Below, in pieces: positions 1-8,605 of a DNA stretch of 64,000 nt. How positions within the stretch are numbered: the stretch's first letter is position 1; each line of letters opens with the position of its first letter. The notes under the pieces are model-generated. The model saw only the letters and a program-made list of their open reading frames with translations, ran no database searches and was not told the DNA's origin. The translations under genes were made by a program, and so were the position numbers. The DNA comes from Saccharibacillus sp. CPCC 101409 (GTDB taxonomy: Bacteria > Bacillota > Bacilli > Paenibacillales > Paenibacillaceae), in assembly GCF_030518235.1 (NCBI RefSeq), contig NZ_JAULSA010000009.1, positions 157,950 through 221,949 of the forward strand. Direction: 5' to 3'.

Positions 1-285
1 ATGATCGACCAACGGATCTTTTTGCGTATTGAAGAACCAGTTCTGGATATTCTGATCGGCATACATGCTGAGTCCGTAGGCTTTCAGATTGCCGAGAATG
101 ATCTCGGCTTTGGCGGACAGATTGTCCACTTCGTTTTGCGAATTGCCGCGCACCTCGACCAGCGTGTATTTTGCGAATTCGGCGGAGATGAAATAAACGA
201 AAGGCAGGACGCAGCAGATCAGAACGCCGGTCAGCAGCAGAAACGTGCGAATGTAGGTCTTGCGTAAAAAATGCTTGATCATCAT
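1..285 (-). CDS. Membrane sensor or AraC-type regulator, N-terminal part only
   Basis: The first 95 codons of a minus-strand gene that runs off the left edge. The N-terminus is basic and is followed by one strong membrane segment (about residues 9-30, rich in Leu/Val/Phe), then an extracytoplasmic stretch with a long polar helix. This is the start expected of a YesM-like histidine kinase or a membrane-anchored AraC regulator. ATG at 285 is preceded by AGGGG at 297-301 on the minus strand; GTG at 288 is an equally good start. It is divergent from the sugar ABC operon at 563, so it probably senses that substrate; this is inference from context. Which of the two families it belongs to cannot be decided because the C-terminus is outside the window. 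Confidence 0.6.
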   Translation of the reverse strand, partial: MMIKHFLRKTYIRTFLLLTGVLICCVLPFVYFISAEFAKYTLVEVRGNSQNEVDNLSAKAEIILGNLKAYGLSMYADQNIQNWFFNTQKDPLVDH

Positions 286-382
286 CACAATCCTGACCCC
301 TCATGCTGGTTTATCGTCGCGCTTATTGTTCGAACGCTTCTTATACTAAAGCATTTCGGGGAGCCCGCGGGAAGTCCTCATT

Positions 383-412
383 TTGACAATGTGCGAATCA
401 GGACGGAATACT
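383..412 (+). promoter_or_regulatory. Probable promoter of the first sugar ABC operon
   Basis: TTGACA at 383-388 and AATACT at 407-412 are separated by 18 bases, in the divergent gap between the sensor gene and the permease gene. The match at -35 is perfect and at -10 fair. Confidence 0.45.
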
Positions 413-562
413 TGGGCGGACTTTCCTTGCAAAACGCCGGTTCAGCACTCCGAGTGGCGCAATCAGGACTTTCTCGGCCGCTTATTTTCCGGTCATAATA
501 AAGAAGCCCGGACACGGCCGTATCGGACGAATCGAGCCGCTCGAACGAGAGGAGGACGAAAA

Positions 563-1474
563 TTGAGAGTGATGAAGGAACTTATACGAAATCGCGGTCT
601 GTATTCGATGGCGATCCCGGGGCTTGTTTTTCTCGCCGTTTTCTCCTATATCCCGCTCGCGGGACATCTGCTGGCGTTCAAAAATTTTCAGATCAGCAGG
701 GGGATATGGGGCAGCGAATGGACGGGACTCGACAACTTCCGCTTTTTTTTCTCCAATCGCGATTGGATTCAGGTAACGGTCAATACGCTGTATTTGAATG
801 CGCTGTTTATTGTGTTCGAGCTGGTATTCGCCCTGCTGATCGCGCTGTTCCTGAACGAAATCCGGCTCAAATGGTTTAAGCGCACCGTTCAATCCGTCGT
901 ATTCCTGCCCTACTTTATTTCCTGGATCGTCGTCGGATATATGACGTTTATTCTGTTCAACAACACGGACGGGCTGATTAACCGGGTGTTGGACATGGCC
1001 GGTCTTCAAGCGGTGGACTGGTATCAGACCCCCTGGGTGTGGCCGATTATTCTGACCCTGACGCGAATGTGGAAAAGCGCGGGCTATTTCTCCATTATTC
1101 TGCTCGCCGCGATCGCGGGAATCTCGACGGATTATTATGAGAGCGCTCGCCTGGACGGAGCGACGCGGTTTCAGCAGATGCGCTACATCACGCTGCCGCT
1201 GCTCAGACCCCAGCTTATTATTCTCGTGCTGCTGGGCGTGGGGCGGATCTTCTACGGCGATTTCGGCATGATCTACGGCATTATAGGCGACAACGGGATA
1301 CTGTTTCCGACGACAGACGTTATCGATACCTACTCCTATCGGGCGCTGCGTCAGCTCGGCGATTTCAGCATGTCGTCGGCGATCGTATTCTATCAGTCCG
1401 TGATGGGCCTGATCGCCGTGGTATCGTTCAATGCGCTGATTCGCCGGATCGACAAAGACTCGCGCTTGTTCTGA
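563..1474 (+). CDS. Sugar ABC transporter permease, LplB type
   Basis: Inner-membrane subunit of a carbohydrate ABC importer. About 303 residues with six predicted membrane segments and, near residues 190-215, the EAA loop (E-S-A-R-L-D-G-A) that contacts the ATPase. The family resemblance is to LplB/YtcP partners, which use a shared ATPase (MsmX-like) encoded elsewhere; no ATPase lies here. TTG at 563 is chosen because GAGGAGG at 549-555 sits 7 bases upstream; ATG at 572 would be 16 bases away, and upstream extension has no ribosome site. It is the first gene of an operon continuing with a second permease, binding protein and esterase. Confidence 0.88.
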   Translation: MRVMKELIRNRGLYSMAIPGLVFLAVFSYIPLAGHLLAFKNFQISRGIWGSEWTGLDNFRFFFSNRDWIQVTVNTLYLNALFIVFELVFALLIALFLNEIRLKWFKRTVQSVVFLPYFISWIVVGYMTFILFNNTDGLINRVLDMAGLQAVDWYQTPWVWPIILTLTRMWKSAGYFSIILLAAIAGISTDYYESARLDGATRFQQMRYITLPLLRPQLIILVLLGVGRIFYGDFGMIYGIIGDNGILFPTTDVIDTYSYRALRQLGDFSMSSAIVFYQSVMGLIAVVSFNALIRRIDKDSRLF

Positions 1475-1549
1475 ACCGGCGGGCCGTGAAGAAGACCGCG
1501 CGGAGCGCGGGATCGCGGATAGCATGAAAAGAAAGGAAGTGTGCCCGAT

Positions 1550-2461
1550 ATGAATCGAACGGCTGCGCTGGACCGGTCGGAACAGAGCCGGCGGAATAGT
1601 CGGCTGCCCGAGAGACTGGCGACGGGCGCGATGGGATTGTTCCTGATTGTGTTCGCGCTGCTCTGCCTGTTTCCGTTCTGGCTGATCGTCGTCAACTCGT
1701 TCGCCAGCACCAAAAGCCTGGCGCTGAACGGCTATGCGCTCTGGCCGAACGAGTTTACCCTGGGATCGTACCGCTTTTTGCTGCAGGGCAAACAACTGTT
1801 TACCAGCTACGGGATCACGATCGCGGTTACGGCGATCGGAACCCTGCTCGGCGTGCTGGTAACCATGCTGTTCGCTTATGTGCTGGCCCATCCGAAGAAC
1901 CGGTACGGAGGAATTCTTTCCTTTATGACCTATGTTCCGATGGTATTCGGTTCCGGGCTGGTCGGATTCTACCTGCTGGTGGTGCAGTGGCTGCATCTGA
2001 AAGACAGTTTGTGGGCGCTTGTGCTGCCTTATGTGATGAATCCGTTTTTTGCTTTTATTCTGGTCTCGTTCTATCGTTCGCTGCCTTACGAGCTGAACGA
2101 ATCGGCCAAGATCGACGGAGCGGGAGAGTGGAGCATATTCTTCCGGATTATCCGGCCGATCTCGACGCCGGTCATCGCGACGATCAGTTTGTTCTATGCG
2201 CTTCAGTACTGGAACGACTGGTGGCTGTCGCTGCTGTTTATCGACAACAGCGACAAGTATCCGCTCCAGCTGCTGCTGCGGCAGCTGATGTCGCAGATGC
2301 AGCTCAGCTCGCTCAACCACGGCAATGTGCTGACGCTGCCGCCGGCGGAAGGCGTCAAGCTCGCCACCGTATGCTTGACGATCGGGCCGATTATTTTCGT
2401 ATATCCGATGGTACAGAAATACTTCGTCAAAGGACTGACCCTGGGGTCGGTCAAAGGCTGA
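1550..2461 (+). CDS. Sugar ABC transporter permease, YtcP/YesQ type
   Basis: Second membrane subunit of the importer, 303 residues, binding-protein-dependent transport fold. One membrane segment near residues 25-45 is followed by five more; the EAA loop (N-E-S-A-K-I-D-G-A) lies near residue 182, and the C-terminus ends with the typical K-Y-F-V-K-G-(x)4-G-S-V-K-G. ATG at 1550 follows AAGGAAG (1533-1539) at good spacing; GTG at 1541 would be only 1-2 bases from it. It lies 75 bases after the first permease and 29 bases before the binding-protein start, consistent with one transcript. Confidence 0.88.
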   Translation: MNRTAALDRSEQSRRNSRLPERLATGAMGLFLIVFALLCLFPFWLIVVNSFASTKSLALNGYALWPNEFTLGSYRFLLQGKQLFTSYGITIAVTAIGTLLGVLVTMLFAYVLAHPKNRYGGILSFMTYVPMVFGSGLVGFYLLVVQWLHLKDSLWALVLPYVMNPFFAFILVSFYRSLPYELNESAKIDGAGEWSIFFRIIRPISTPVIATISLFYALQYWNDWWLSLLFIDNSDKYPLQLLLRQLMSQMQLSSLNHGNVLTLPPAEGVKLATVCLTIGPIIFVYPMVQKYFVKGLTLGSVKG

Positions 2462-2490
2462 ACGCGATCAAGCGGAGGGGGAAACGGCAG

Positions 2491-4020
2491 ATGGCCAAAT
2501 GGAAAACGATGTGGATCGTACCGGCGGTGCTTGCGCTGGCGGTTGCGGCGGCGGGATGCTCGGGAGGAGACTCTTCTCCGGCCGCCGATCCCGGCGGAAC
2601 GGGACTTGAGCCGGTTACGCTGGAGATCGTCGTCCCGGGCAACAAAGGCGCGAATTTCGACGAAGTGCTGGCGGAAGTCAACAAACGGCTGAAAACGGAA
2701 ATGAACACGCAGGTCAAGTTCACGATGCTCGACTTCGCGGATCTGAACCAGAAAACGAACGTTATGCTGGCTTCGGGAGAAAATGTCGATCTGGTCTTCG
2801 ACGCGCCTTGGCTGCATCTGGATGCGATGGCGTCCCAGGGTTACTACGAAGACCTGAGCGAATTGATCGGGCAGTACGGTCCGAATGTGCAGAAAACAAG
2901 ACCTGATCAGATGTGGGACGCCAATAAAATCAACGGCAAAATCTACGGCGTTCCGCTCGGCAGCGCCTATACCCAGCAGCGGTCCGTGTTTATTCGCAAA
3001 GACCTGAGAGAGCAGCTCAAGCTTGCGCCCGTGAAGACTTACGCAGACCTGAAAAATTATCTGTACGCCGTGCGCGACGGCGGCTCGGGCATCACGCCGC
3101 TGCTGGCCGGCGCCGACGACGTAACGTACAGCTGGGTCAACTGGCTGATCCGCGACGATACGAGCGTCAATATCCGTCCGACGAATTTCTCCGGCGCGAG
3201 CCTGATGCTCTATTACAAAGGCAACGACGGCAAAGTGTACAACTTTTTCGAAACCGAGGAACCCGCCATCTTGTCCGCCATTGCCGATACGCGCAAGCTG
3301 TTCGAAGACAAAGTCATGTCGCAGGACGTGCTGACCAATAAAAGCGGACCGGCGGAAATGCAGCTGCAAAACAAAGTCGCGGCGACTCCGCAAATGGCGT
3401 TTGCCGTGCCCGATTCGTTCAACGACCAGTTGAAGCAGGTCGCTTCCGGCGGCGAACTGGAGCCGGTCCGGCTGTTCGACCTGACGCCCGGCAGCAATAT
3501 TTCCAACTTCAAAATGGACAACTTTATTTGCATCGTCAAAACGAGCAAGCACAAAGACCGGGCGATGATGTTCCTCGATTGGGCCAACCGGCAGGAGAAC
3601 TACGATCTGCTGGAGCACGGAATCGAAGGGGTAAACTGGAAAGCTTCCGGCGAGCACAAATACGAGACGCTGAACAACGACAGCGGAATCGTTTCGTTCC
3701 AGCTGATACAAAACCCGGTGCTGGAGCGCGAATGGGCGGGATCGGACGAAGAAACGCTGAAATACAACCAGTTCATTACGCAGGACGACAATTTTACAAA
3801 AGACGTCATGACCGGCTTTACATTCGATCCGACGCCGGTGAAGAACGAAGTGGCGCAGTTCTCGACGATCCAGGCGAAGTATTACAACGGATTGTTCAAC
3901 GGCGCGCTCGACCCGGACGACTATTTGACCAGGTTCAAAGCGGAAGGAGCGGATATTCTCAAAAAAATCCAAACCGAGTTCCAGCGGCAGGTCGACGAAT
4001 TTTTAGCCAAAAAAGCGTAA
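2491..4020 (+). CDS. Sugar-binding lipoprotein, LplA type extracellular solute-binding protein
   Basis: Extracellular receptor for the two permeases. 509 residues. The signal peptide ends in a lipobox A-A-G-C with the lipidated Cys at residue 23, followed by a Gly/Ser/Pro-rich linker and a family 1 solute-binding fold. GGAGGGGG about 10 bases upstream supports ATG at 2491. The size and C-terminal region match the long LplA-like receptors that serve oligosaccharides rather than monosaccharides. The ligand cannot be read from sequence; the following acetyl esterase gene suggests an acetylated glycan (inference). Confidence 0.88.
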   Translation: MAKWKTMWIVPAVLALAVAAAGCSGGDSSPAADPGGTGLEPVTLEIVVPGNKGANFDEVLAEVNKRLKTEMNTQVKFTMLDFADLNQKTNVMLASGENVDLVFDAPWLHLDAMASQGYYEDLSELIGQYGPNVQKTRPDQMWDANKINGKIYGVPLGSAYTQQRSVFIRKDLREQLKLAPVKTYADLKNYLYAVRDGGSGITPLLAGADDVTYSWVNWLIRDDTSVNIRPTNFSGASLMLYYKGNDGKVYNFFETEEPAILSAIADTRKLFEDKVMSQDVLTNKSGPAEMQLQNKVAATPQMAFAVPDSFNDQLKQVASGGELEPVRLFDLTPGSNISNFKMDNFICIVKTSKHKDRAMMFLDWANRQENYDLLEHGIEGVNWKASGEHKYETLNNDSGIVSFQLIQNPVLEREWAGSDEETLKYNQFITQDDNFTKDVMTGFTFDPTPVKNEVAQFSTIQAKYYNGLFNGALDPDDYLTRFKAEGADILKKIQTEFQRQVDEFLAKKA

Positions 4021-4063
4021 GCGAAAACGAACGCGGAAGCGGAAGGCAAAGGAGGAAAAAAGA

Positions 4064-5086
4064 GTGGAATTTCGTTTTGCCGAACATGCGAGGCTGATGG
4101 GCCGGTTCGATCGGACGGAAGCGGAAGCTCCGAGATGCGCCTGGGTGAACAGCGCGGTGTTTCTGGGCTTTAGCGGCGGGGAAATCCGCATGACGGCCGA
4201 GGGATCGGACGGCCTGGATTATGTGGAGATCGTGCTGGACGGGGTGGCCCGGAATTGGATCAATATCAAACAGGGAACGCACGAATACGTGATCGAACAG
4301 GGACTGTCCGGCGGCGAGCATACGCTGGAGATCCATAAGCGGACCGGCATATTGACCGGCGGCATCGTGTTTCGCGGGTTTGCTTTGCCGCAGGGCGGAC
4401 GCTTTCTCGCGCCTCCGCCGGCCAAAGTGCTCCGACTGGAATATTTCGGCGATTCCATTACGGACGGGGCGGGGATCGGGCATCCGCACGAGGTGCGCGA
4501 AGCGCCCGAATTGGACGACGGCTATATGTCGTATGCGGGCATCAGCGCCAGAATGCTGAACGCGGAGTATCATACGCTGGCGATCTGCGGCATCGGCGTG
4601 CTGCAGGACGCGATGGGCGGACGCAACGGGCTGCCGGCGCACTTTGCCGGCACGCTCGGCGCCGGAACGACGCCCTGGGATTTTGCCGGGTACGTCCCCG
4701 ACGGCATCGTCGTCAATCTGGGCCAGAACGATTACTCCACGCCGATCGACGACGGGGAGTATACGGACGCTTATATCGGATTTATCGACGATATTCTGCG
4801 GCGGTACGGCGACCCGTATATCTTCTGCTGCGTCGGGACGATGAGCAACAATTACCTGCCGGGCGTGGAGCAGGCGGTACGTCATTTCAACAGCGGCGGG
4901 AACGCCAAAGTGTTTGTCGTCGACCTGGGCTTGATTCATCCGGAAGTGGAAGGGTGGGGCGGCGGCTACCATCCCGGCTATCAGACGCATTACCGGATGG
5001 GCGCCGAGCTGGCCGCTTTTATCTCGGGGAAAACGGGTTGGCCGACGCTTAACCGGCCGCGGATTGCGACGGAGTGCGTATTTTGA
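4064..5086 (+). CDS. Acetyl esterase of the SGNH/CE2 type
   Basis: Predicted carbohydrate O-deacetylase. 340 residues with no signal peptide. An N-terminal beta-sandwich region (about 1-115) precedes an SGNH hydrolase domain with block I G-D-S-I-T-D-G at about 129-135 (nucleophile Ser131), block III G-Q-N-D near 225, and the catalytic His in G-Y-H-P near 303. This two-domain order is that of carbohydrate esterase family 2. GTG at 4064 follows GGAGG (4051-4055). As last gene of the ABC operon and apparently cytoplasmic, it would remove acetyl groups from imported oligosaccharides; that role is inferred. Confidence 0.8.
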   Translation: MEFRFAEHARLMGRFDRTEAEAPRCAWVNSAVFLGFSGGEIRMTAEGSDGLDYVEIVLDGVARNWINIKQGTHEYVIEQGLSGGEHTLEIHKRTGILTGGIVFRGFALPQGGRFLAPPPAKVLRLEYFGDSITDGAGIGHPHEVREAPELDDGYMSYAGISARMLNAEYHTLAICGIGVLQDAMGGRNGLPAHFAGTLGAGTTPWDFAGYVPDGIVVNLGQNDYSTPIDDGEYTDAYIGFIDDILRRYGDPYIFCCVGTMSNNYLPGVEQAVRHFNSGGNAKVFVVDLGLIHPEVEGWGGGYHPGYQTHYRMGAELAAFISGKTGWPTLNRPRIATECVF

Positions 5087-5142
5087 AACAGCAGGGTTTA
5101 AAAAGATAGGGGCCGTCCGGCTGCGGGCGGACCGCAGGGCGT

Positions 5143-5182
5143 CCGGCAGACGGAACGGTGTTCTTCGTCCGCCGGTTTTTTG
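5143..5182 (+). terminator. Intrinsic terminator of the first sugar operon
   Basis: Imperfect stem: CCGGC at 5143-5147 pairs with GCCGG at 5171-5175, and GACG with CGTC inside it; six T residues follow. Confidence 0.6.
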
Positions 5183-5356
5183 CCGTTTGCCAAAATCGGT
5201 TCGTGATCCGGCCTGCCCGGCTCAATCCCCTCTCGCCAAGCCGCGCGATTCCGGTTATAATGACGGGTGGCCCGATTGTTGTCGTTTTAACCATTCCTTT
5301 GATGGAGACAAGATAAGCGGCCAAAATCGCAAGCTAAATGGAGGATTTTATTCACG

Positions 5357-7288
5357 TTGACCACTTACCCGTTTACTTTCGATCCCAAGACTCCGTTTCT
5401 GGACCAGGCGTCCGATTGGATCGCGGACGTTTTTTACGATATTTTGCCGGATGCCGGCTTCGAGACGCGTGACGAGCAGATCTTTATGGCGTTTCAGCTG
5501 GAGCGTGCCTACCGGGAAAAGAAAACGATATTTGCCGAAGCCGGCGTCGGCACGGGCAAAACGCTGGTCTATCTGCTGTACGCCGCGCTGCACGCCCGCT
5601 ATACGCGCAGGCCGGCCGTAATCGCCTGCGCGGACGAATCGCTGATCGAGCAGCTCGTCAAGCCGGAAGGCGATATCGCCAAGATCGCCCGGCACCTCGA
5701 TCTGAATATCGATGTGCGGCTGGGCAAATCGCAGGATCAATATTTGTGCCTCAACAAACTGGAAGAAGTGCGCGGACCCGGCGAGAACGAACAGATTTTT
5801 CAGGATATCTACGAAGAACTGCCGCCGTTCGTGCATTTTCCCGATACGCTTCAAGCGTTCTATCCGTACGGCAGCCGCAAAGACTATCCCGAGCTGCGCG
5901 ACGACCAGTGGAGCCGGGTAGGCTGGGACGTGTTCCAGGACTGCCTGATCTGCCCGCGCCGTCACCGCTGCGGCCAGACGCTGTCGCGCGACCATTACCG
6001 CAAAGCCGTCGACCTGATCGTCTGCTCGCACGACTTCTACATGGAGCATGTGTGGACGTTCGAAGCGCGCAAGCGCGAAGGCCAGCTTCCGCTGCTGCCC
6101 GAACACAGTTCGGTCGTATTCGACGAAGGCCATCTGCTGGAAACGGCGGCCCAGAGCGCGCTGACCTACAAGTTGAAGCATTCGGCTTTCGAGTCGATCG
6201 TCACACGGCTGCTCGAAGGCGAAGTCCGCGAGACGCTGGCGCTGTCGATCGAGGAATCGATCGAGCGCAGCGATGTGCTGTTCGAGCTGCTGGCGCGCTT
6301 CAGCACGCCGGTTCCGGCGTCCGAGCGCAGCGAACTTGAGCTGAGCGCCGAGCTGATGGCCGGCGTAAGCGCGTTCCGCTCGGCGATCGACGCCATCGAA
6401 GAAGAGATCGTGTTCGAGAGCGGCATGTTCAGCCTGGACGAATACCAGCTGCGCATCGTCGAAGAACATCTGGAGATGATGCAGACGGCGCTTGCGCTGT
6501 TTGGCAATCCGGGCGAACTGATCTGCTGGACGCAGGACGATTCGGGAGACTTGACGCTCGTGCTCATGCCGAAGAAAGTCAAAGAAATCCTGAACGAGCG
6601 CGTATTCTCCAAGAAAATGCCGATCGTCTTCTCTTCGGCCACGCTGTCGGCGGACGAATCGTTCGATTATATCGCGGACAGCCTCGGGGTAACCGATTAT
6701 CTGTCGTTCTCCGTCGCTTCGCCGTACGATTACGAACAGCGGATGAAATCTTCGCTGCTGACGGAAACGGACGACGCCGCCAAAACGCGGTACGTGCTCG
6801 ACGCGCTGAACCGCCGCGAAGGCGGCACGCTGCTGCTGTTTCCGTCGCGCGAAGAAATGGAGCGGTTCCGCGGGCTGGCCGAAGCCGGCCCGGCGTTCTC
6901 CGAACACCGTCTGCTGTACGAAGGCGACGCGGAGATCAGCCGGCTGATCTCGGAGTTCCAGAACGGCACATTCGTCAATCTGTGCGCGGTGACGCTGTGG
7001 GAAGGTCTCGACGTGCCCGGCGATTCGCTGAACCACGTCATCGTCTGGGAGCTGCCGTTTCCGCCGAACGATCCGGTATTCGCCGCCAAGCGGCGCGAAT
7101 CGGCCGATCCGTTCCATGAAGTGGATATGCCGCATATGCTGCTGAGGCTTCGCCAGGGCATCGGCCGGCTGATCCGTACAAGTTCGGACAGCGGCCGCGT
7201 CAGCATTTTCGGACAGGCCCTGCGGCAAAACGAAGTGCGCGAGCGGATCGGCAGCCTGCTGCCCCGCGGCGCCGCAAAGGAGAATTGA
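5357..7288 (+). CDS. dinG: DinG-family ATP-dependent DNA helicase (XPD-like)
   Basis: Superfamily 2 helicase expected to unwind DNA 5' to 3' in repair. 643 residues. Walker A (G-V-G-T-G-K-T) lies near 62-68 and the DEGH box near 255-258. Between them are the cysteines of an XPD/DinG iron-sulphur cluster: one in Y-L-C-L-N and three in D-C-L-I-C-P-x(5)-C. The C-terminal motif VI region reads I-G-R-L-I-R. No exonuclease domain is fused, unlike Bacillus subtilis DinG. TTG at 5357 has a GGAGG 12 bases upstream, rather far, so the start is moderately certain. TATAAT at 5256-5261 may be its -10. Confidence 0.85.
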   Translation: MTTYPFTFDPKTPFLDQASDWIADVFYDILPDAGFETRDEQIFMAFQLERAYREKKTIFAEAGVGTGKTLVYLLYAALHARYTRRPAVIACADESLIEQLVKPEGDIAKIARHLDLNIDVRLGKSQDQYLCLNKLEEVRGPGENEQIFQDIYEELPPFVHFPDTLQAFYPYGSRKDYPELRDDQWSRVGWDVFQDCLICPRRHRCGQTLSRDHYRKAVDLIVCSHDFYMEHVWTFEARKREGQLPLLPEHSSVVFDEGHLLETAAQSALTYKLKHSAFESIVTRLLEGEVRETLALSIEESIERSDVLFELLARFSTPVPASERSELELSAELMAGVSAFRSAIDAIEEEIVFESGMFSLDEYQLRIVEEHLEMMQTALALFGNPGELICWTQDDSGDLTLVLMPKKVKEILNERVFSKKMPIVFSSATLSADESFDYIADSLGVTDYLSFSVASPYDYEQRMKSSLLTETDDAAKTRYVLDALNRREGGTLLLFPSREEMERFRGLAEAGPAFSEHRLLYEGDAEISRLISEFQNGTFVNLCAVTLWEGLDVPGDSLNHVIVWELPFPPNDPVFAAKRRESADPFHEVDMPHMLLRLRQGIGRLIRTSSDSGRVSIFGQALRQNEVRERIGSLLPRGAAKEN

Positions 7289-7289
7289 G

Positions 7290-7586
7290 ATGGAATTTAC
7301 GGAATACACGGTGGAGAAGATTCGCGACGCCTTCGGCATCGTGCAGGGAGAGCGCTACGAGTTCATATTGGAGTTCGAAGTGGACGAGGAAGACGAACTG
7401 TACACGCCGCAGGGGCTGCTGCTGAGAGTGATCTATTCCGTGAACGGCGAGGAACGAAGAATCGTCAAGCACGAAATCATCGAACGCGGCACGCAGCGGA
7501 TTCTCGACTTCGAGCTGGAAGACGACGAGCTGGAGGAGACGGAAGCTTTCTGCGCGGCGCACTATCGGGAGAGCGGAGAAGAGTAA
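7290..7586 (+). CDS. Small acidic protein, DUF6509-like
   Basis: 98 residues starting one base after the helicase stop, so almost certainly cotranscribed. It is soluble and acidic, with the N-terminal pattern Y-T-V-E-K-I-x-D-x-F-G-I-x-x-G-E-R-Y-E-F that I associate with the uncharacterised DUF6509 family of Bacillota. The C-terminus is a Glu/Asp-rich helix. No catalytic motif is visible. The family assignment is from memory of the pattern; the function is unknown. Confidence 0.7.
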   Translation: MEFTEYTVEKIRDAFGIVQGERYEFILEFEVDEEDELYTPQGLLLRVIYSVNGEERRIVKHEIIERGTQRILDFELEDDELEETEAFCAAHYRESGEE

Positions 7587-7634
7587 ACTTTTCGCGGCGC
7601 TGCAGGGATTCGAGCCGACTGCGCCCAATATAAA

Positions 7635-7674
7635 AAAACCGTCTTCCACTCCGCTGAGGAGGGAAGGCGGTTTT
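7635..7674. terminator. Bidirectional terminator between convergent genes
   Basis: A 13-bp stem (one G-T pair): AAAACCGTCTTCC at 7635-7647 with GGAAGGCGGTTTT at 7662-7674. It has an A-run on the left and a T-run on the right, and serves both convergent neighbours. Confidence 0.85.
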
Positions 7675-7685
7675 GCGTTTGCGGC

Positions 7686-8378
7686 TCAGGCCGGTTCGCC
7701 GGCCTGCTCCAGCTTGAGCGCCAGCAGACTGATATCGTCGTCGAACGCCCAATCCAGAAAAGCGGCGTCGAGCTTGCGGCCGAACAGGTCGGAGATCTTG
7801 AGATTTTCGTAAAAACGGTCCAGTTCCAGCTCGCGTTTGGATACCCGAAGTGCGCTGTTAAAACCTTTTTTGACGATCTGCTTCTCAAGACTGAACAGCA
7901 GCCCCCTGCGGATTACCATAACCGTATCGTCATCCAGCCAGAACGATTCGACAGCAGCCGGTTCTTTTTGCACTTCTTCGGTGATCCTGCTGATTTGAAG
8001 ATGCAGCTCCGCTTTGCCCGGATAAATATCTTCTACGGGTTCGTACACATTGGGCGTGAAGAAAGCCGAGATCATCGCCTGGTTGTTTTCGCTTTTCCAA
8101 TCGATAAACGTATAAGCGATCTTGCCCAGTTCTTTCTCCACTTTGCGGCGCAGAGGCGGGAAAATAAACTGGTCCAGCAAAATGTAAAGATGCGTATACA
8201 GCTCGTCGGGATCTTCGGGCAGACGGTCGTCTCCTTCCGCGATCAGCCCGTCAAGCACAAAAACGATGCAGCGTTTGTCGACCTTCAACTCTACCGACTG
8301 AGGGATTTTGCCGAACTGACTGCGGCATAAAGTCTCCGCATAGCGGAGAAGGTGCGGATACTGGCTCGATTGCGGCAA
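7686..8378 (-). CDS. DUF2294 / MpsC-like protein
   Basis: 230 residues, soluble, apparently with two copies of the DUF2294 fold (about 10-110 and 120-225). The first carries the family pattern G-K-x-P-x-x-V-x-(x)n-V-L-D-G. DUF2294 is the MpsC family, originally linked to cation-dependent membrane-potential generation, but the biochemical role is not settled. TTG at 8378 is chosen because AAGGAGG lies about 7 bases upstream on the minus strand. It is a single gene, divergent from the diguanylate cyclase and convergent with the helicase pair. Confidence 0.7.
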   Translation of the reverse strand: MPQSSQYPHLLRYAETLCRSQFGKIPQSVELKVDKRCIVFVLDGLIAEGDDRLPEDPDELYTHLYILLDQFIFPPLRRKVEKELGKIAYTFIDWKSENNQAMISAFFTPNVYEPVEDIYPGKAELHLQISRITEEVQKEPAAVESFWLDDDTVMVIRRGLLFSLEKQIVKKGFNSALRVSKRELELDRFYENLKISDLFGRKLDAAFLDWAFDDDISLLALKLEQAGEPA

Positions 8379-8605
8379 AGTAAGGCCTCCTTATAGATCG
8401 TCTGCGCGGAAACTGCCGGCGTGGCCCGGGACCTTACGCCCTTTCCGCCGAATGTTAAGAATTAACCGCGCTTGGATATCTGTTAATCGCGTATTCGACA
8501 AAAAAATGCACGGAACCGACTTTAAAATGAATTCTTTTTGTCCGATACAGTTAGTAAGAACCTGCGAAAGTGAATCATTTATTATCTGGAGGAAGAGGTA
8601 AAATT

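Noticed and set aside
482..2320. A 612-codon open frame on the minus strand
   Set aside because: Antisense to both permease genes, Arg/Gln-rich, no family resemblance.
5348..7339. A 663-codon open frame on the minus strand
   Set aside because: Antisense to the helicase gene; composition (Gln/Arg/Phe-rich) and lack of start signals mark it as a shadow.
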